This document shows positions 18,182 to 27,593 of a stretch of DNA of 64,000 nt, in pieces. The translations under genes and the position numbers were made by a program. The notes under the pieces were generated by a model. It worked only from the letters and a program-made list of their open reading frames with translations. It made no database searches and was not told where the DNA came from. This DNA is from Burkholderiales bacterium (lineage in GTDB: Bacteria > Pseudomonadota > Gammaproteobacteria > Burkholderiales > Burkholderiaceae_C). Positions within the stretch are counted from its first letter, which is position 1; every line of letters begins with the position of its first letter. The DNA is taken from NCBI GenBank assembly GCA_016191995.1, contig JACPVA010000071.1, forward strand, positions 59,597 through 123,596, read 5' to 3'.

Positions 18182-19482
18182 AGCTGGGCGGCGGCGTCCA
18201 CCTCGGCTACTGCACCAACGTCCACCCCGGCGAGTCCTGGCCCGAGGTGCGCGCGGCGCTGCTGACGCATGTGCGCGCGGTGCGCGAGCGCGTCTGCCCG
18301 GAGGGCGACTTCGGCGTCGGGCTGCGGCTTTCGGCGCGCGCGGCCGACGAGCTCGCGCAGCCCGCCGCGCTGGAGGAACTGCAGGACCTGCTGCGCCGCC
18401 AGCGCATGTATGTCTTCACGATCAACGGGTTTCCGCACGGCAGCTTCCACGCCACCGCGGTCAAGGAGGCGGTCTACCGGCCGGACTGGCGCGATCCCGA
18501 GCGGCTGCGCTATACCGAGCGCCTGGCCGACCTGCTGGCCGCGCTGCTGCCCGCCGACGGCGCGGTCGAAGGCAGCATCAGCACCGTGCCGGGCGCGTTC
18601 AAGCCGGCGCTGCGCGGCGCCGCCGACAAGGCGCGGATCGTCGAGCTGCTGCTGCGCCAGGTCGCCGGCCTCGTCGCATTGCGCGAACGCTGCGGGCAGC
18701 GCATCGCGCTCGCGCTCGAGCCCGAGCCCTGCTGCATGCTCGAGACTGCCGACGAGGCGGTCGACTTCTTCGGCCGCGAGCTGCACGGTCCGCAGGCGGT
18801 GCGCCGCGTGGCCGCGCTGACCGGTCTCGCGCCGGCGCTGGCCGAGCAGGCGCTGCACGATCACCTGGGCGTGTGCTGGGACCTGTGCCACGCGGCGGTC
18901 GAGTTCGAGGAGCCGCTCGCCAGCATCGGCCGCCTGGAGCGGGCCGGCATCCGCATCGTCAAGCTGCAGCTCAGCGCCGGGCTGCGCGCGCCGGCGGCCG
19001 ACGCCGCCGCGCGCGCCGCGCTGGCGCGCTTCGTCGACCCGGTCTACCTGCACCAGGTCGTGCAGCGAAGCGCCGCGGCACCGGATGCGCTGCGGCGCGT
19101 CGCCGACCTGCCCGACGCGCTCGCGGGCGCGCCGCCGGCCGCCGGCACGCCGGCCGAGGAGTGGCGCGTGCACTTCCACGTGCCACTCTTCCTCGAGCGC
19201 GCCGAGCCGCTGGCGACGACGCAGCCCTTCGTGCGCGAGGTCCTCGCACGGCAGCGCGTGCAGCCGGTCTCGCATCACCTCGAGGTCGAGACCTACACCT
19301 GGGACGTGCTGCCGGCCGCGCTGCGGCGCGAGCCGGTCGATGCCTCGATCGCGCGCGAGATCGACTGGGTTCGCGGCGAGCTCGGGGCCGATCCCGGCGG
19401 CGCGAAACGGGGATGCAGCCCGGCACAGGCAGGCGCGGCCTTCGCTCCCGGGACCGCCGACACCCGGGCCGGCGCGCCGTGA
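18178..19482 (+). CDS. eboE: EboE TIM-barrel metabolite traffic protein
   Basis: The 434-residue product begins with LGYCTNVHPGESW, the hallmark N terminus of EboE, a xylose-isomerase-like TIM-barrel family. Further family-like blocks are TINGFPHGSFH (about residue 81), LALEPEPCCMLET (about 178), GVCWDLCHAAVEFE and HFHVPLF. The Glu, Asp and His residues in these blocks would form a metal site as in sugar isomerases/epimerases. GTG 18178 overlaps eboD (GTGA) and its end overlaps eboC by 4 bases. The last 30 residues are low-complexity. The substrate is unknown; in cyanobacteria and eustigmatophyte-associated bacteria the gene travels with the other ebo genes. Confidence 0.9.
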   Translation: MKLGGGVHLGYCTNVHPGESWPEVRAALLTHVRAVRERVCPEGDFGVGLRLSARAADELAQPAALEELQDLLRRQRMYVFTINGFPHGSFHATAVKEAVYRPDWRDPERLRYTERLADLLAALLPADGAVEGSISTVPGAFKPALRGAADKARIVELLLRQVAGLVALRERCGQRIALALEPEPCCMLETADEAVDFFGRELHGPQAVRRVAALTGLAPALAEQALHDHLGVCWDLCHAAVEFEEPLASIGRLERAGIRIVKLQLSAGLRAPAADAAARAALARFVDPVYLHQVVQRSAAAPDALRRVADLPDALAGAPPAAGTPAEEWRVHFHVPLFLERAEPLATTQPFVREVLARQRVQPVSHHLEVETYTWDVLPAALRREPVDASIAREIDWVRGELGADPGGAKRGCSPAQAGAAFAPGTADTRAGAP

Positions 19483-20363
19483 AGCTCGCCGTCGCGCTGC
19501 GGCTCGGCCGCATCTCCAACCTGCCGACGGTGTGGACCAACGTCATGGTCGGCGCGCTGCTGGCCGGCGCATCGCTCGCCGAGGCGCGGCTGCCGCTGCT
19601 GATGCTGGCGATGTCGCTCTTCTACCTCGGCGGCATGTTTCTCAACGATGCCTTCGACCGCGGATTCGACGCCCGGCATCGGCCGGAGCGCCCGATTCCG
19701 TCCGGCCAGGCCAGCGCGCGCGAGGTCTTCGGCGCCGGGTTCGGGCTGCTCGCTGCGGGGTTGCTGGGCGCTGCCATGGCGGCCACGCTCGCGGCGCCCG
19801 CCGGCGGCGATCCGGCACTGGCGCCGGCGCTGGCCGCTGGCGCGGCGCTGGCCGGCACGATCGTGCTCTACGACGCGCACCACAAGGCCAACCCGCTGAG
19901 CCCGCTGATCATGGGCATGTGCCGGGTCCTCGTCGTCGTGACCGCGGCGCTGGCGGTGGCCGGGACGCTGCCGCGTCCGGTGCTGCTGGCCGCCGGCGCG
20001 CTGCTGTGCCACCTGATCGGCCTGACCTATATCGCCAAGCAGGAACACCTCGGGCGGCTGGGCAGCCTGTGGCCGCTCGGCTTCCTCGCCGTGCCGCTGG
20101 TCTACGGGGCGGCGCTGGCGGCCAGCGCGCCCGCCGCCTGGCTGCCGCTGGCGATCTATGCCGGCGTGCTGGCGGCGGCGCTCGCCTTGCTGCGCCGGCG
20201 CAGGTCGGGCGACGTGCCACGCGCGGTGGTCACGCTGATCGCCGGCATGTCGGTGCTCGACGCGGTGATGCTGGCCGGTGCCGGGCTGGCGCTGCCGGCG
20301 GTGTTGGCCGTCGCCGCCTTCGTGCTGACGCTGGCGCTGCAGCGCTGGATCTCGGGGACCTGA
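19479..20363 (+). CDS. eboC: EboC UbiA-like prenyltransferase-fold membrane protein
   Basis: GTG 19479 overlaps the eboE stop (GTGA). The 294-residue product has about eight or nine hydrophobic segments and the first UbiA aspartate motif, NDAFDRGFD (residues 56-64). The second UbiA motif (DxxxD) is not evident: the matching region reads LYDAHHKANPLSPLIMG. That HKxNPLSP form is what I recall from EboC proteins. UbiA enzymes prenylate aromatic or polar acceptors in the inner membrane; whether EboC is catalytic or part of a transport route is unknown. It is the last gene of the cluster and the only integral membrane member. Confidence 0.88.
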   Translation: MKLAVALRLGRISNLPTVWTNVMVGALLAGASLAEARLPLLMLAMSLFYLGGMFLNDAFDRGFDARHRPERPIPSGQASAREVFGAGFGLLAAGLLGAAMAATLAAPAGGDPALAPALAAGAALAGTIVLYDAHHKANPLSPLIMGMCRVLVVVTAALAVAGTLPRPVLLAAGALLCHLIGLTYIAKQEHLGRLGSLWPLGFLAVPLVYGAALAASAPAAWLPLAIYAGVLAAALALLRRRRSGDVPRAVVTLIAGMSVLDAVMLAGAGLALPAVLAVAAFVLTLALQRWISGT

Positions 20364-20502
20364 GCGGCTCGCTGCGGGCGTCCTGCACGGCAGGGCCGCG
20401 AGCGCGTCGTGTCGGGCCATGGGCGAACTGGGTACGACCCTCGCACCGAAGCGACTGCGGCGCCCGCAGGCGCCGCCAAGTCGTCGGCATATCTTGTGTT
20501 CA

Positions 20503-20577
20503 TGGTGGGCGGTGCAGGTTTCGAACCTGCGACCCCTGCCGTGTGAAGACAGTGCTCTACCACTGAGCTAACCGCCC
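20503..20577 (-). tRNA. tRNA-Val (anticodon CAC)
   Basis: The 75-base minus-strand gene folds as a cloverleaf. The acceptor stem pairs GGGCGGT with ACCGCCC, the D arm reads GCTCAGTGGTAGAGC, and the anticodon loop TTCACAC gives anticodon CAC (plus positions 20543-20545). The T arm reads GCAGGTTCGAAACCTGC. The CCA end is encoded (TGG at 20503-20505 on the plus strand). It decodes GUG. It lies between convergent eboC and dnaQ, 36 bases upstream of the dnaQ stop. Confidence 0.97.
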
Positions 20578-20613
20578 GGATCGCGCGCCCGGCTGGTGCC
20601 GGAAAACGCTGGA

Positions 20614-21321
20614 TTATGCCAGCGCCTGCCGCCACACCGCCCGCCCCTTGCACGCCTCGTCGAGCGCATCGAGCACCGCCTCGTGCGCCGCGATCTCCTC
20701 GTCGCTCGCGCGCAGCACCGGCAGCACGAAGCGTCTGAGGTCCACCGCCTCGGCCGCGAACGTGCCGCTGCCGCGCTCGTTGCCGACCTCGATGACGAGC
20801 GAATCCTGGCCGCGCGTGAGCCGGATGTAGACCTGCGCCAGCAGCCCGGCGTCGAGCAGCGCGCCATGCAGCGTTCGCGCGCTGCGGTCGACCTCCAGCC
20901 GCTTGCACAACGCGTCCAGGCTGGCCGACTTGCCCGGAAACATCTCGCGCGCCATCCCCAGGGTGTCGACGACCCCGGCGACGAAATCGGCCGTGCGCCC
21001 GCGCCCGAGCCGCTGCAGCTCGGCGTCCAGGAAACCGATGTCGAAGGCGGCGTTGTGGATCAGGAGTTCCGCCCCGGCGAGATACTGCAGCAGCTCGTCG
21101 GCGATATGCTCGAAGCGCGGCTTGTCGGCCAGGAACTCGTCGCTCAGGCCGTGCACGCGCAGCGCGTCCGGGTGGCTCGCGCGCCCCGGGTTGAGGTACC
21201 AGTGACGGTCGTCGCCAGTCAGCCGGCGGTCGACCATCTCGACCAGGCCGATCTCGACGATGCGGTCGCCGTTCTCGGCCGACAGGCCGGTGGTCTCGGT
21301 ATCGAAGAAGAGTTGCCGCAT
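20614..21321 (-). CDS. dnaQ: DNA polymerase III epsilon subunit (proofreading exonuclease)
   Basis: The 235-residue product is a DEDDh 3'-5' exonuclease of DnaQ length. Exo I is FDTETTGL (Asp7, Glu9), Exo II is HNAAFDIGFLDAEL and Exo III is HGALLDAGLLA. I chose ATG 21321 because MRQLFFDTETTG begins right at the fold; 15 upstream codons are possible but look like the end of lgt's downstream DNA. Epsilon binds the alpha subunit through its C-terminal region and removes mismatched bases at the replication fork. lgt ends only 4 bases upstream on the same strand, so the two genes are probably co-transcribed. Confidence 0.96.
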   Translation of the reverse strand: MRQLFFDTETTGLSAENGDRIVEIGLVEMVDRRLTGDDRHWYLNPGRASHPDALRVHGLSDEFLADKPRFEHIADELLQYLAGAELLIHNAAFDIGFLDAELQRLGRGRTADFVAGVVDTLGMAREMFPGKSASLDALCKRLEVDRSARTLHGALLDAGLLAQVYIRLTRGQDSLVIEVGNERGSGTFAAEAVDLRRFVLPVLRASDEEIAAHEAVLDALDEACKGRAVWRQALA

Positions 21322-21325
21322 CGCC

Positions 21326-22123
21326 TCATCCCGCCCGCCGCAGCGACCAGATCCACATCGCGACACCGGCCAGTACCATTGGCAGGCTCAGCCACTGCCC
21401 CATGCTGAAGCCGAGCGCGAGCAGGCCGAGGAAACCGTCGGGCTCGCGAAACTGCTCGGCGACAAAGCGCAGCCCGCCGTAGCCGATCAGGAACGCCGCC
21501 GACACCTGCCCGAGCGGCCGCCGCCGGCGCGCGAACCACCACAGCAGCACGAACAGCAGCAGCCCCTCGAGCGCGAACTGGTACAGCTGCGACGGGTGGC
21601 GTGCGATATCGCTGCCGCTCTGCGGGAAGACCATCGCCCACGGCAGCGACGGGTCGGCCGCGCGGCCCCAAAGCTCGCCGTTGATGAAGTTGCCGATGCG
21701 CCCGCTCGCGAGACCGGTCGGCACGCAGGGCGCGACGAGGTCGGTCACCTGCAGCCAGGGCCGGCCGCGCGCGCGCGCGTAGAGCGTCAGCGCCGCGATC
21801 ACGCCGAGCATCCCGCCGTGGAACGACATCCCGCCCTGCCACAGCATCGGGATCTCCAGCGGGTGGGCGAGGAAGTGCGCCGGCTTGTAGAACAGCACAT
21901 AACCGAGCCGGCCGCCGACGATCACGCCGAGCACGCCCCAGAACAGCAGGTCCTCGACCTCGCGCCGGCTCCAGCCGGCATCGGCGAACTGCGGCTGGCG
22001 CGCGCGCTGCAGCGCAAGCCAGTAGAACAGGGCGAACGCGACCAGGTAGGTCAGCCCGTACCAGTGGATGCGCAGCGGGCCGAGCGCGATCGCCACCGGG
22101 TCGAACTGGGGGTGCACGAGCAT
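21326..22123 (-). CDS. lgt: Phosphatidylglycerol-prolipoprotein diacylglyceryl transferase
   Basis: The 265-residue inner-membrane product has about seven membrane segments. Lgt hallmarks are present: [10 protein letters not shown] (H/WYG segment), [20 protein letters not shown] with the conserved His, and the signature [14 protein letters not shown]. Lgt transfers diacylglycerol from phosphatidylglycerol to the lipobox cysteine, the first step of lipoprotein maturation. Start ATG 22123 gives [11 protein letters not shown], a usual Lgt N terminus. It is divergent from ilvD, with 213 bases between the two starts. Confidence 0.97.
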   Translation of the reverse strand: MLVHPQFDPVAIALGPLRIHWYGLTYLVAFALFYWLALQRARQPQFADAGWSRREVEDLLFWGVLGVIVGGRLGYVLFYKPAHFLAHPLEIPMLWQGGMSFHGGMLGVIAALTLYARARGRPWLQVTDLVAPCVPTGLASGRIGNFINGELWGRAADPSLPWAMVFPQSGSDIARHPSQLYQFALEGLLLFVLLWWFARRRRPLGQVSAAFLIGYGGLRFVAEQFREPDGFLGLLALGFSMGQWLSLPMVLAGVAMWIWSLRRAG

Positions 22124-22262
22124 CGGGGTGTCTCGGGGCTGCGGCGTGGGAACGGTCGGCGATTGTCGCCGCAGCGCGCGCCGTGCCCGCCGGCGCCGGC
22201 GCGCGCGCCGGGCACGGCCTGCCGGAGCCTGCACGCTCGCGCGGCCCGCATCGGCCGGCGGC

Positions 22263-22268
22263 CATAAT
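22263..22268 (+). promoter_or_regulatory. Possible -10 element for ilvD
   Basis: CATAAT at 22263-22268 lies 68 bases upstream of the ilvD start in GC-rich DNA and looks like a sigma70 -10 hexamer. No good -35 is seen 17 bases upstream (GC-rich), so the call is weak. No leader peptide or T-box was recognised. Confidence 0.35.
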
Positions 22269-22336
22269 CGACGCGAACCCCGCTTGCAGCCGCCGTGGCG
22301 CCTTGCGCGACGCAATCCCACCTGGAGACCCGCCCG

Positions 22337-24025
22337 ATGGCCGGATACAACCGCCGCTCGAAGAACATCACCGAAGGCGTGGCGCGCGCGCCCAACCGCT
22401 CGATGTACTACGGCATGGGCTATACCGAGGCCGACTTCGGCAAGCCGATGATCGGTGTCGCCAACGCGCACTCGACGATCACGCCGTGCAACTCGGGGCT
22501 GCAGAAGCTCGCCGACGCCGCGGTCGAGGCGCTGAAGGAGTGCGGCGCCAACCCGCAGACCTTCGGCACGCCGACGATCAGCGACGGCATGGCGATGGGC
22601 ACCGAGGGGATGAAGTACAGCCTGGTGTCGCGCGAGGTCATCGCCGACTGCATCGAGACCTGCGTCGGCGGCCAGTGGATGGACGGCGTGGTCGCGATCG
22701 GCGGCTGCGACAAGAATATGCCCGGCGCGATGATGGGCATGCTGCGCGCGAACGTGCCGGGAATCTTCGTCTACGGCGGCACCATCCTGCCAGGCCGCTA
22801 CAAGGGGCAGGACCTCAATATCGTCAGCGTCTTCGAGGCCGTCGGCCAGTACAGCGCCGGCAAGATGAGCGACGAGGACTTCCGCGAGATCGAGCGCCAC
22901 GCGATCCCCGGCAGCGGATCCTGCGGCGGCATGTACACCGCCAACACGATGAGCTCGGCGTTCGAGGCGCTCGGCATGAGCCTGTCGGCCTCCTCCACCC
23001 TGGCCAACGTCGAGGAGCCGATCGTCGAGTACACGCGGCAGGCCGCGCGCGCGCTCGTCGAGGCGGTCAAGGCGGACCTGAAGCCGCGCGACATCGTGAC
23101 CCGCGAGTCGATCGAGAATGCGGTCGCGGTCATCATGGCGATCGGCGGGTCGACCAACGCGGTCCTGCACTTCCTCGCGATCGCGCATGCCGCCGGCGTC
23201 GACTGGACGATCGACGATTTCGAGCGCGTGCGCCAGCGCGTCCCCGTGCTGTGCGACCTCAAGCCCAGCGGCCGCTTCCTGGCGGTCGACCTGCACCGCG
23301 CCGGTGGCATCCCGGTGGTGATGAAGATGCTGCTCGACGCCGGGCTGCTGCACGGCCAGTGCATGACGATCAACGGCCGCACGGTGGCCGAGAACCTGAA
23401 GGACGTGGCGCCGCCGCGCGCCGACCAGGAGGTGATCCGCCGCTTCGACCGCCCGATGTACGCGCAGGGCCACCTGGCGATCCTGAAGGGCAACCTCGCC
23501 CCCGAGGGCAGCGTGGCCAAGATCACCGGGCTGAAGAACCCCGTCATCAGCGGGCCGGCACGCGTCTTCGACGACGAGCAGAGCGCGCTGGCGGCGATCC
23601 TGCACGGCCGCATCGCCGCCGGCGACGTCATGGTGCTGCGCTACCTCGGCCCGCGCGGCGGCCCCGGCATGCCGGAGATGCTCGCCCCCACCGGCGCGCT
23701 GATCGGCCAGGGGCTGGGCGAGAGCGTCGGGCTGATCACCGATGGCCGCTTCTCGGGCGGCACCTGGGGCATGGTCGTCGGCCACGTCGCGCCCGAGGCC
23801 TACGCCGGCGGCACGATCGCGCTCGTGCAGGAGGGCGACCGCATCACGATCGACGCCCACCGGCGGCTGCTGCAGCTGGACGTCGACGAGGCCGAGATCG
23901 CGCGCCGCCGCGCCGCCTGGACGGCGCCGCCGCCGCGCTACTCGCGCGGAGTGCTCGGCAAGTTCTGGCGCAACGCCGCGAGCGCGAGCCACGGGGCGGT
24001 GCTGGACCGCTACGCGGCGGACTGA
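22337..24025 (+). CDS. ilvD: Dihydroxy-acid dehydratase
   Basis: The 562-residue product matches IlvD throughout. Iron-sulfur cysteines are visible in [20 protein letters not shown] (Cys124) and [16 protein letters not shown] (Cys196), and the C-terminal [15 protein letters not shown] block is present. The enzyme dehydrates dihydroxy acids to the 2-keto acids of valine, leucine and isoleucine synthesis. I chose ATG 22337 ([11 protein letters not shown]), preceded by GGAGA; a start 14 codons upstream is possible but its residues are not conserved-looking. It stands alone, divergent from lgt. Confidence 0.97.
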   Translation: MAGYNRRSKNITEGVARAPNRSMYYGMGYTEADFGKPMIGVANAHSTITPCNSGLQKLADAAVEALKECGANPQTFGTPTISDGMAMGTEGMKYSLVSREVIADCIETCVGGQWMDGVVAIGGCDKNMPGAMMGMLRANVPGIFVYGGTILPGRYKGQDLNIVSVFEAVGQYSAGKMSDEDFREIERHAIPGSGSCGGMYTANTMSSAFEALGMSLSASSTLANVEEPIVEYTRQAARALVEAVKADLKPRDIVTRESIENAVAVIMAIGGSTNAVLHFLAIAHAAGVDWTIDDFERVRQRVPVLCDLKPSGRFLAVDLHRAGGIPVVMKMLLDAGLLHGQCMTINGRTVAENLKDVAPPRADQEVIRRFDRPMYAQGHLAILKGNLAPEGSVAKITGLKNPVISGPARVFDDEQSALAAILHGRIAAGDVMVLRYLGPRGGPGMPEMLAPTGALIGQGLGESVGLITDGRFSGGTWGMVVGHVAPEAYAGGTIALVQEGDRITIDAHRRLLQLDVDEAEIARRRAAWTAPPPRYSRGVLGKFWRNAASASHGAVLDRYAAD

Positions 24026-24090
24026 CCGATCCGGCGCGGCCACCCCACCTGCGCCGGCCGGTCGCGCGCCGGCCTGGCGCCGCCGCGCCG

Positions 24091-24399
24091 TCAGCGCTGC
24101 TCGTCGGCCGAGGCGCGCAGGTCGTGGCGCGAGTCGCGCGCCGGCGCGCCGCCGTCGCGCCGGCCCGGCTTGACCCCCAGGCCGAGTGCTTCCATGTCGC
24201 GCTTTCGCCGCTCGGCCTTGCGCTGCTCGAACTTGTCGGCGGCGCGCCTCTTGGTCAGCCCGGTCGCATCGGCAAAGGCCCACCACGCGGCGGCGAGCCC
24301 GAACGGCGCCAGCACCGCCCACCACGACCAAACGGCCACCGGGCCGAAGGCCGCGACCTTCATCGCCAGCAGCGCAAGACCCAGGATCAGGAATGCCAT
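24091..24399 (-). CDS. Small Trp-rich membrane protein (TIGR04438-type)
   Basis: The 102-residue product starts [15 protein letters not shown], then [20 protein letters not shown], giving two membrane segments rich in Trp. A highly charged tail follows ([20 protein letters not shown]). This matches the small Trp-rich protein family I know from Burkholderiales. Function is unknown. The true start is ATG 24399; the frame stays open far upstream but only as the shadow of lutC. It converges with ilvD, and no strong terminator was seen in the 65 bases between them. Confidence 0.85.
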   Translation of the reverse strand: MAFLILGLALLAMKVAAFGPVAVWSWWAVLAPFGLAAAWWAFADATGLTKRRAADKFEQRKAERRKRDMEALGLGVKPGRRDGGAPARDSRHDLRASADEQR

Positions 24400-24539
24400 G
24401 CGCGCAATGTAGCGCAGCCAGGCAGACGGCGATCGGGCCGAAGTGACGGCCCGACAGGCGTCAATTCCCCATCGCCGGCTGCCGCTGCGCCGGCTGCCTG
24501 CGGCCGGCTGCGATGGCGGGAGCGCGAGCGACGGCGCGC

Positions 24540-25193
24540 CTACGCTGCGTCGTCGAGCACGACGATATGCAGCGCCCGCGGCCCGTGCGCGCCCAGCACC
24601 AGGCTGCCTTCGATATCGGTCGTCCCGCTGGCGCCGGTGATCAGGTTGACGTTGCGCGGCATCGGCTGCCCGGCGACGAGCGCGGCATAGTCCTCCAGGT
24701 AGTCGACGATGTCGGCCGCGCGCAGCAGCACGATGTGGTGCAGCGGCAGGAAGTTCGCCAGCACCGGCGAATCCGCCCCCGAGTGGAAGACCAGCGACCC
24801 CGACTCGGCGATGCCCCACCGGGCGATGCCGACGGCCGCGATCTCGTCTGGCGCGACGCCTTCGTGCAGCTCGAACCCCGACCAGTCCAGCGCCTGCAGG
24901 ACCGGGTGCGGTTGCAACGCGATCCCCCGGCCGAGCCCGTGCGTCTGCAGGTAGGCGCCGACCGCGGCCGGAAGCTCGGCCAGCGACCCGATGCGCTGCG
25001 CGGTCGCGGCGACCTTCGGCGAGGTCACGCGCTCGATGAAGCTGTCGATGCGCGACGCCGCGGGTAGCTCCGGGCGCGTCGACGCCGGGTCGGCCAGCAG
25101 CGCAGCGGCGGCGTCGGCGATGGCGTGCGCGTCGGCGCGCTGCGGCCCGAGGGCGGCGCGCACGCGCTGCAGGATCTCGTCGCGCGAAGTCAC
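24540..25193 (-). CDS. lutC: LutC-type lactate utilisation protein
   Basis: The 217-residue product has the LutC/YkgG (LUD) domain: IAAVGIARWGIAESGSLVFH and the C-terminal LITGASGTTDIEGSLVLGAH with HGPRALHIVVLD. With LutA and LutB it forms the iron-sulfur L-lactate dehydrogenase system that oxidises L-lactate to pyruvate at the membrane. I chose GTG 25193, which overlaps the lutB stop by 4 bases. It is the third gene of the lutABC operon. Confidence 0.93.
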   Translation of the reverse strand: MTSRDEILQRVRAALGPQRADAHAIADAAAALLADPASTRPELPAASRIDSFIERVTSPKVAATAQRIGSLAELPAAVGAYLQTHGLGRGIALQPHPVLQALDWSGFELHEGVAPDEIAAVGIARWGIAESGSLVFHSGADSPVLANFLPLHHIVLLRAADIVDYLEDYAALVAGQPMPRNVNLITGASGTTDIEGSLVLGAHGPRALHIVVLDDAA

Positions 25194-26617
25194 GGCTGCC
25201 GCCCTTCCCCGCTCGCATAGCGCGCCATGAAGCTGCGCCCCTCGGGCGCCGGGAAGTCGCGGTGCGCGGTCCAGGCGCCGAGCCCCGGCATGCGGCGGAT
25301 CCAGCCGCCACGCGCGAACAGCCTCATCGCCCGCAAGCCCAGTGCGGTGCCGAGCCGGTACAGCCACGGATTCGACGCGGCGAAGGTGAACAACCCCAGC
25401 CCAACGCGCATCGACGCCGGTTCCAGCCCGTCGCGCCAGGAGCGATCGCGCCAGCCGCGCAGCAGCGTCGGGATCGGGATGCGAACCGGGCAGACCTCCT
25501 CGCACTTGCCGTTCAGCGTGCAGGCGTGCGGCAGGTCGCGCGAGCGCTGCAGGCCGTCCAGCACCGGCGTCAGCACCGCGCCCATCGGCCCCGGGTAGGT
25601 GCCGCCGTAGGCATGGCCGCCGAGCTGGCGGAAGACGACGCAGTGGTTCATGCAGGCCCCGCAGCGGATGCAGCGCAGCATCTCGCGCAGGGCGGTGTCG
25701 GCGAGCATCTTCGTGCGGCCGTTGTCGACCAGCACGATGTGGAATTCTTCCGGCCCGTCGCGGTCGCCCGGCCGCCTCGGCCCGCAGTGGAAGGTCGTGT
25801 ACTGGGTCAGGTCGGCGCCGGTGGCCGATCGCACCAGCAGCCGCAGCAGCGCGAAGGCATGCGGCAGGCTCGGCACGAGCTTCTCGATCCCGGCGGTGAC
25901 GATGTGCACGCGCGGCGGCGAGGTCGTCAGCTCGGCATTGCCCTCGTTGGTCACGGTGCAGGTCGCGCCGGTGTCGGCGATCAGGAAATTCGCACCCGAG
26001 ATCGCGACATCGGCGCCGAGAAACTTGTCGCGCAGCTCGCGCCGTGCGCTGTCGACCATCGCCTCGATCGTCTCGTCGCGGTGCGGCGCGCGGTGCGAGC
26101 GCTTGAACAGCGCCGAGACCTCCTCGCGCGTGCGGTGCATCGACGGCCAGACGATGTGCGACGGCCGGTCGCCGGCGAGCTGGACGATATGCTCGGCCAG
26201 GTCGGTCTCGAAGCGCTCGAAGCCGGCCTCGTCGAGCGCATGCGGCAGCCCGATCTCCTCGCCGAGCATCGACTTGACCCGCGTGACGCGCCGCGCGCCG
26301 GCCTTGCGGCACAGGTCGACGACGATGCGCGAGGCCTCGTCGGCGGTCGCCGCCCAGTGCAGCTGCGCGCCGGAGGCGATCGCGTTGCGCTCGAACTCGA
26401 GCAGGTAATGCTCGAGGTGGGCGATGACATGGTCCTTGATGCGCTGGCCGCGGTCGCGCGCGGCCTCGAATCGCGGGAAGGCCGCGACCGCGGCGGCGCG
26501 CTTGCGCTCGGCGGTGCCGGTCGTGCGGTCGATCGCCAGCTTCAGCGTCGCGTTGGCCAGCGCGGCGTCGACGCGCTGGCCGAACGGGAGCTCGGTGGTC
26601 TGCATCGGGGTGCTCAT
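25190..26617 (-). CDS. lutB: LutB-type iron-sulfur lactate utilisation protein
   Basis: The 475-residue product has an N-terminal LUD domain (ISGANFLIADTGATCTVTNE, near residue 206-225) and two 4Fe-4S motifs in the C-terminal half: CIRCGACMNHC near residue 316 and a shorter CTLNGKCEEVCP near residue 357. LutB carries electrons within the LutABC L-lactate oxidation complex. Start ATG 26617 overlaps the lutA stop by 4 bases, and its own end overlaps lutC by 4. Length and motif order match LutB/YkgF. Confidence 0.95.
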   Translation of the reverse strand: MSTPMQTTELPFGQRVDAALANATLKLAIDRTTGTAERKRAAAVAAFPRFEAARDRGQRIKDHVIAHLEHYLLEFERNAIASGAQLHWAATADEASRIVVDLCRKAGARRVTRVKSMLGEEIGLPHALDEAGFERFETDLAEHIVQLAGDRPSHIVWPSMHRTREEVSALFKRSHRAPHRDETIEAMVDSARRELRDKFLGADVAISGANFLIADTGATCTVTNEGNAELTTSPPRVHIVTAGIEKLVPSLPHAFALLRLLVRSATGADLTQYTTFHCGPRRPGDRDGPEEFHIVLVDNGRTKMLADTALREMLRCIRCGACMNHCVVFRQLGGHAYGGTYPGPMGAVLTPVLDGLQRSRDLPHACTLNGKCEEVCPVRIPIPTLLRGWRDRSWRDGLEPASMRVGLGLFTFAASNPWLYRLGTALGLRAMRLFARGGWIRRMPGLGAWTAHRDFPAPEGRSFMARYASGEGRQP

Positions 26618-27420
26618 CGCTCACCGCCGATCGGCGGCGCATCGGCGCGGCCAGCCAGCACCTCGGCCGCGTGGTAGGCGCGCACCGCCGAACCGTTGCG
26701 CTGCAGCTTGCCGGCCATGTTGATCAGGCAGCCCATGTCGCCGCCGAGCAGCAGCTGCGCGCCGCTGCGCTCGATCGCGGCGGCCTTGTCGGCGACGACC
26801 GCATTCGAGATCGCGGGGTACTTGACGCAGAAGGTGCCGCCGAACCCGCAGCAGACGTCGTGGCCCTCGAGCGGCTTCATCGTCAGCCCCTCGACCGCCG
26901 CGAGCAGCGCGCGCGGCTGGGCGAGGATGCCGAGCTCGCGCAGCCCGGAGCAGCTGTCGTGGTAGGTGGCGCTGGCATCCAGCCTGCGGCCCTGCGGCAC
27001 GAAGTGCATCACGTCGACCAGGAAGCTCATCAGCTCGAAGCTGCGCTCGCCCAGGCGGCGCGCCCGCTCGGCCCACGGCGGGTCGTCGGCCAGCGCCTCG
27101 GCATAGTGCACGCGCGTCATGCCGATGCAGGACCCGGACGGCGCGACGACGAAGTCGTAGGGCTCGAAGATCTCGATGAAGCGGCGCGCCAGATGCGCGG
27201 CGTCGCGCGTATCGCCGCTGTTGAAGGCCGGCTGGCCGCAGCAGGTCTGCGCCGCCGGCACCTCGACCCGGCAGCCGGCCTCGCGCAGCAGCTGCAGCGC
27301 GGCGAAACCGACGCTGGGCCGCATCGCGTCGACCAGGCAGGTGACGAAGAGCGCGACGCGCGGGTTCGCCGGCGGCGCGGCGGGCCGGTCTGCGCGGTCA
27401 GCCATCGGTGGGCGCTGCAT
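26614..27420 (-). CDS. lutA: LutA-type cysteine-rich lactate utilisation protein
   Basis: The 268-residue product has two CCG-type cysteine-rich domains: QTCCGQPAFNSG with PSGSCIGM in the first, and YHDSCSGLRELG with DVCCGFGGTFCVKYP in the second. These motifs bind iron-sulfur clusters in LutA/YkgE and heterodisulfide-reductase-like proteins. It is the first gene of lutABC. ATG 27420 is used; M6 (MADRADRP) is an alternative start. The 264-base region upstream holds the operon promoter, two hairpins and a remnant of the acs 3' end. Confidence 0.94.
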   Translation of the reverse strand: MQRPPMADRADRPAAPPANPRVALFVTCLVDAMRPSVGFAALQLLREAGCRVEVPAAQTCCGQPAFNSGDTRDAAHLARRFIEIFEPYDFVVAPSGSCIGMTRVHYAEALADDPPWAERARRLGERSFELMSFLVDVMHFVPQGRRLDASATYHDSCSGLRELGILAQPRALLAAVEGLTMKPLEGHDVCCGFGGTFCVKYPAISNAVVADKAAAIERSGAQLLLGGDMGCLINMAGKLQRNGSAVRAYHAAEVLAGRADAPPIGGER

Positions 27421-27548
27421 GCACGGGCTCCTGGCTCGTTGGGGCGATCGCTCGCGCCGCCGGCACGCCCTCGGCTATGCCTGCGACCTGGCGATTGTGC
27501 TCCGAGCGAGCGGCGCTCGCGCGCCGCCCGCGCTGGCGCGCGGCTCGA

Positions 27549-27593
27549 TCAGTCGGCCTCGGCCAACTGATCGAGGATCGCAGGATTCTGGTG
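27549..27593 (-). pseudogene. Remnant copy of the acs 3' end
   Basis: Read on the minus strand, these bases encode [14 protein letters not shown] followed by a stop, against [17 protein letters not shown] at the end of acs 136 bases away. Similarity continues past the stop for about 20 bases (both have CGCTGGCGCGCGG), so this is a diverged duplicate of the gene's last 14 codons plus 3' flank. It is not expressed as part of acs, which already has its stop at 27685. Confidence 0.7.

Noticed and set aside
22295..22336. 14-codon upstream extension of ilvD
   Set aside because: Residues before [10 protein letters not shown] are not IlvD-like, and the GGAGA ribosome site fits the later ATG.
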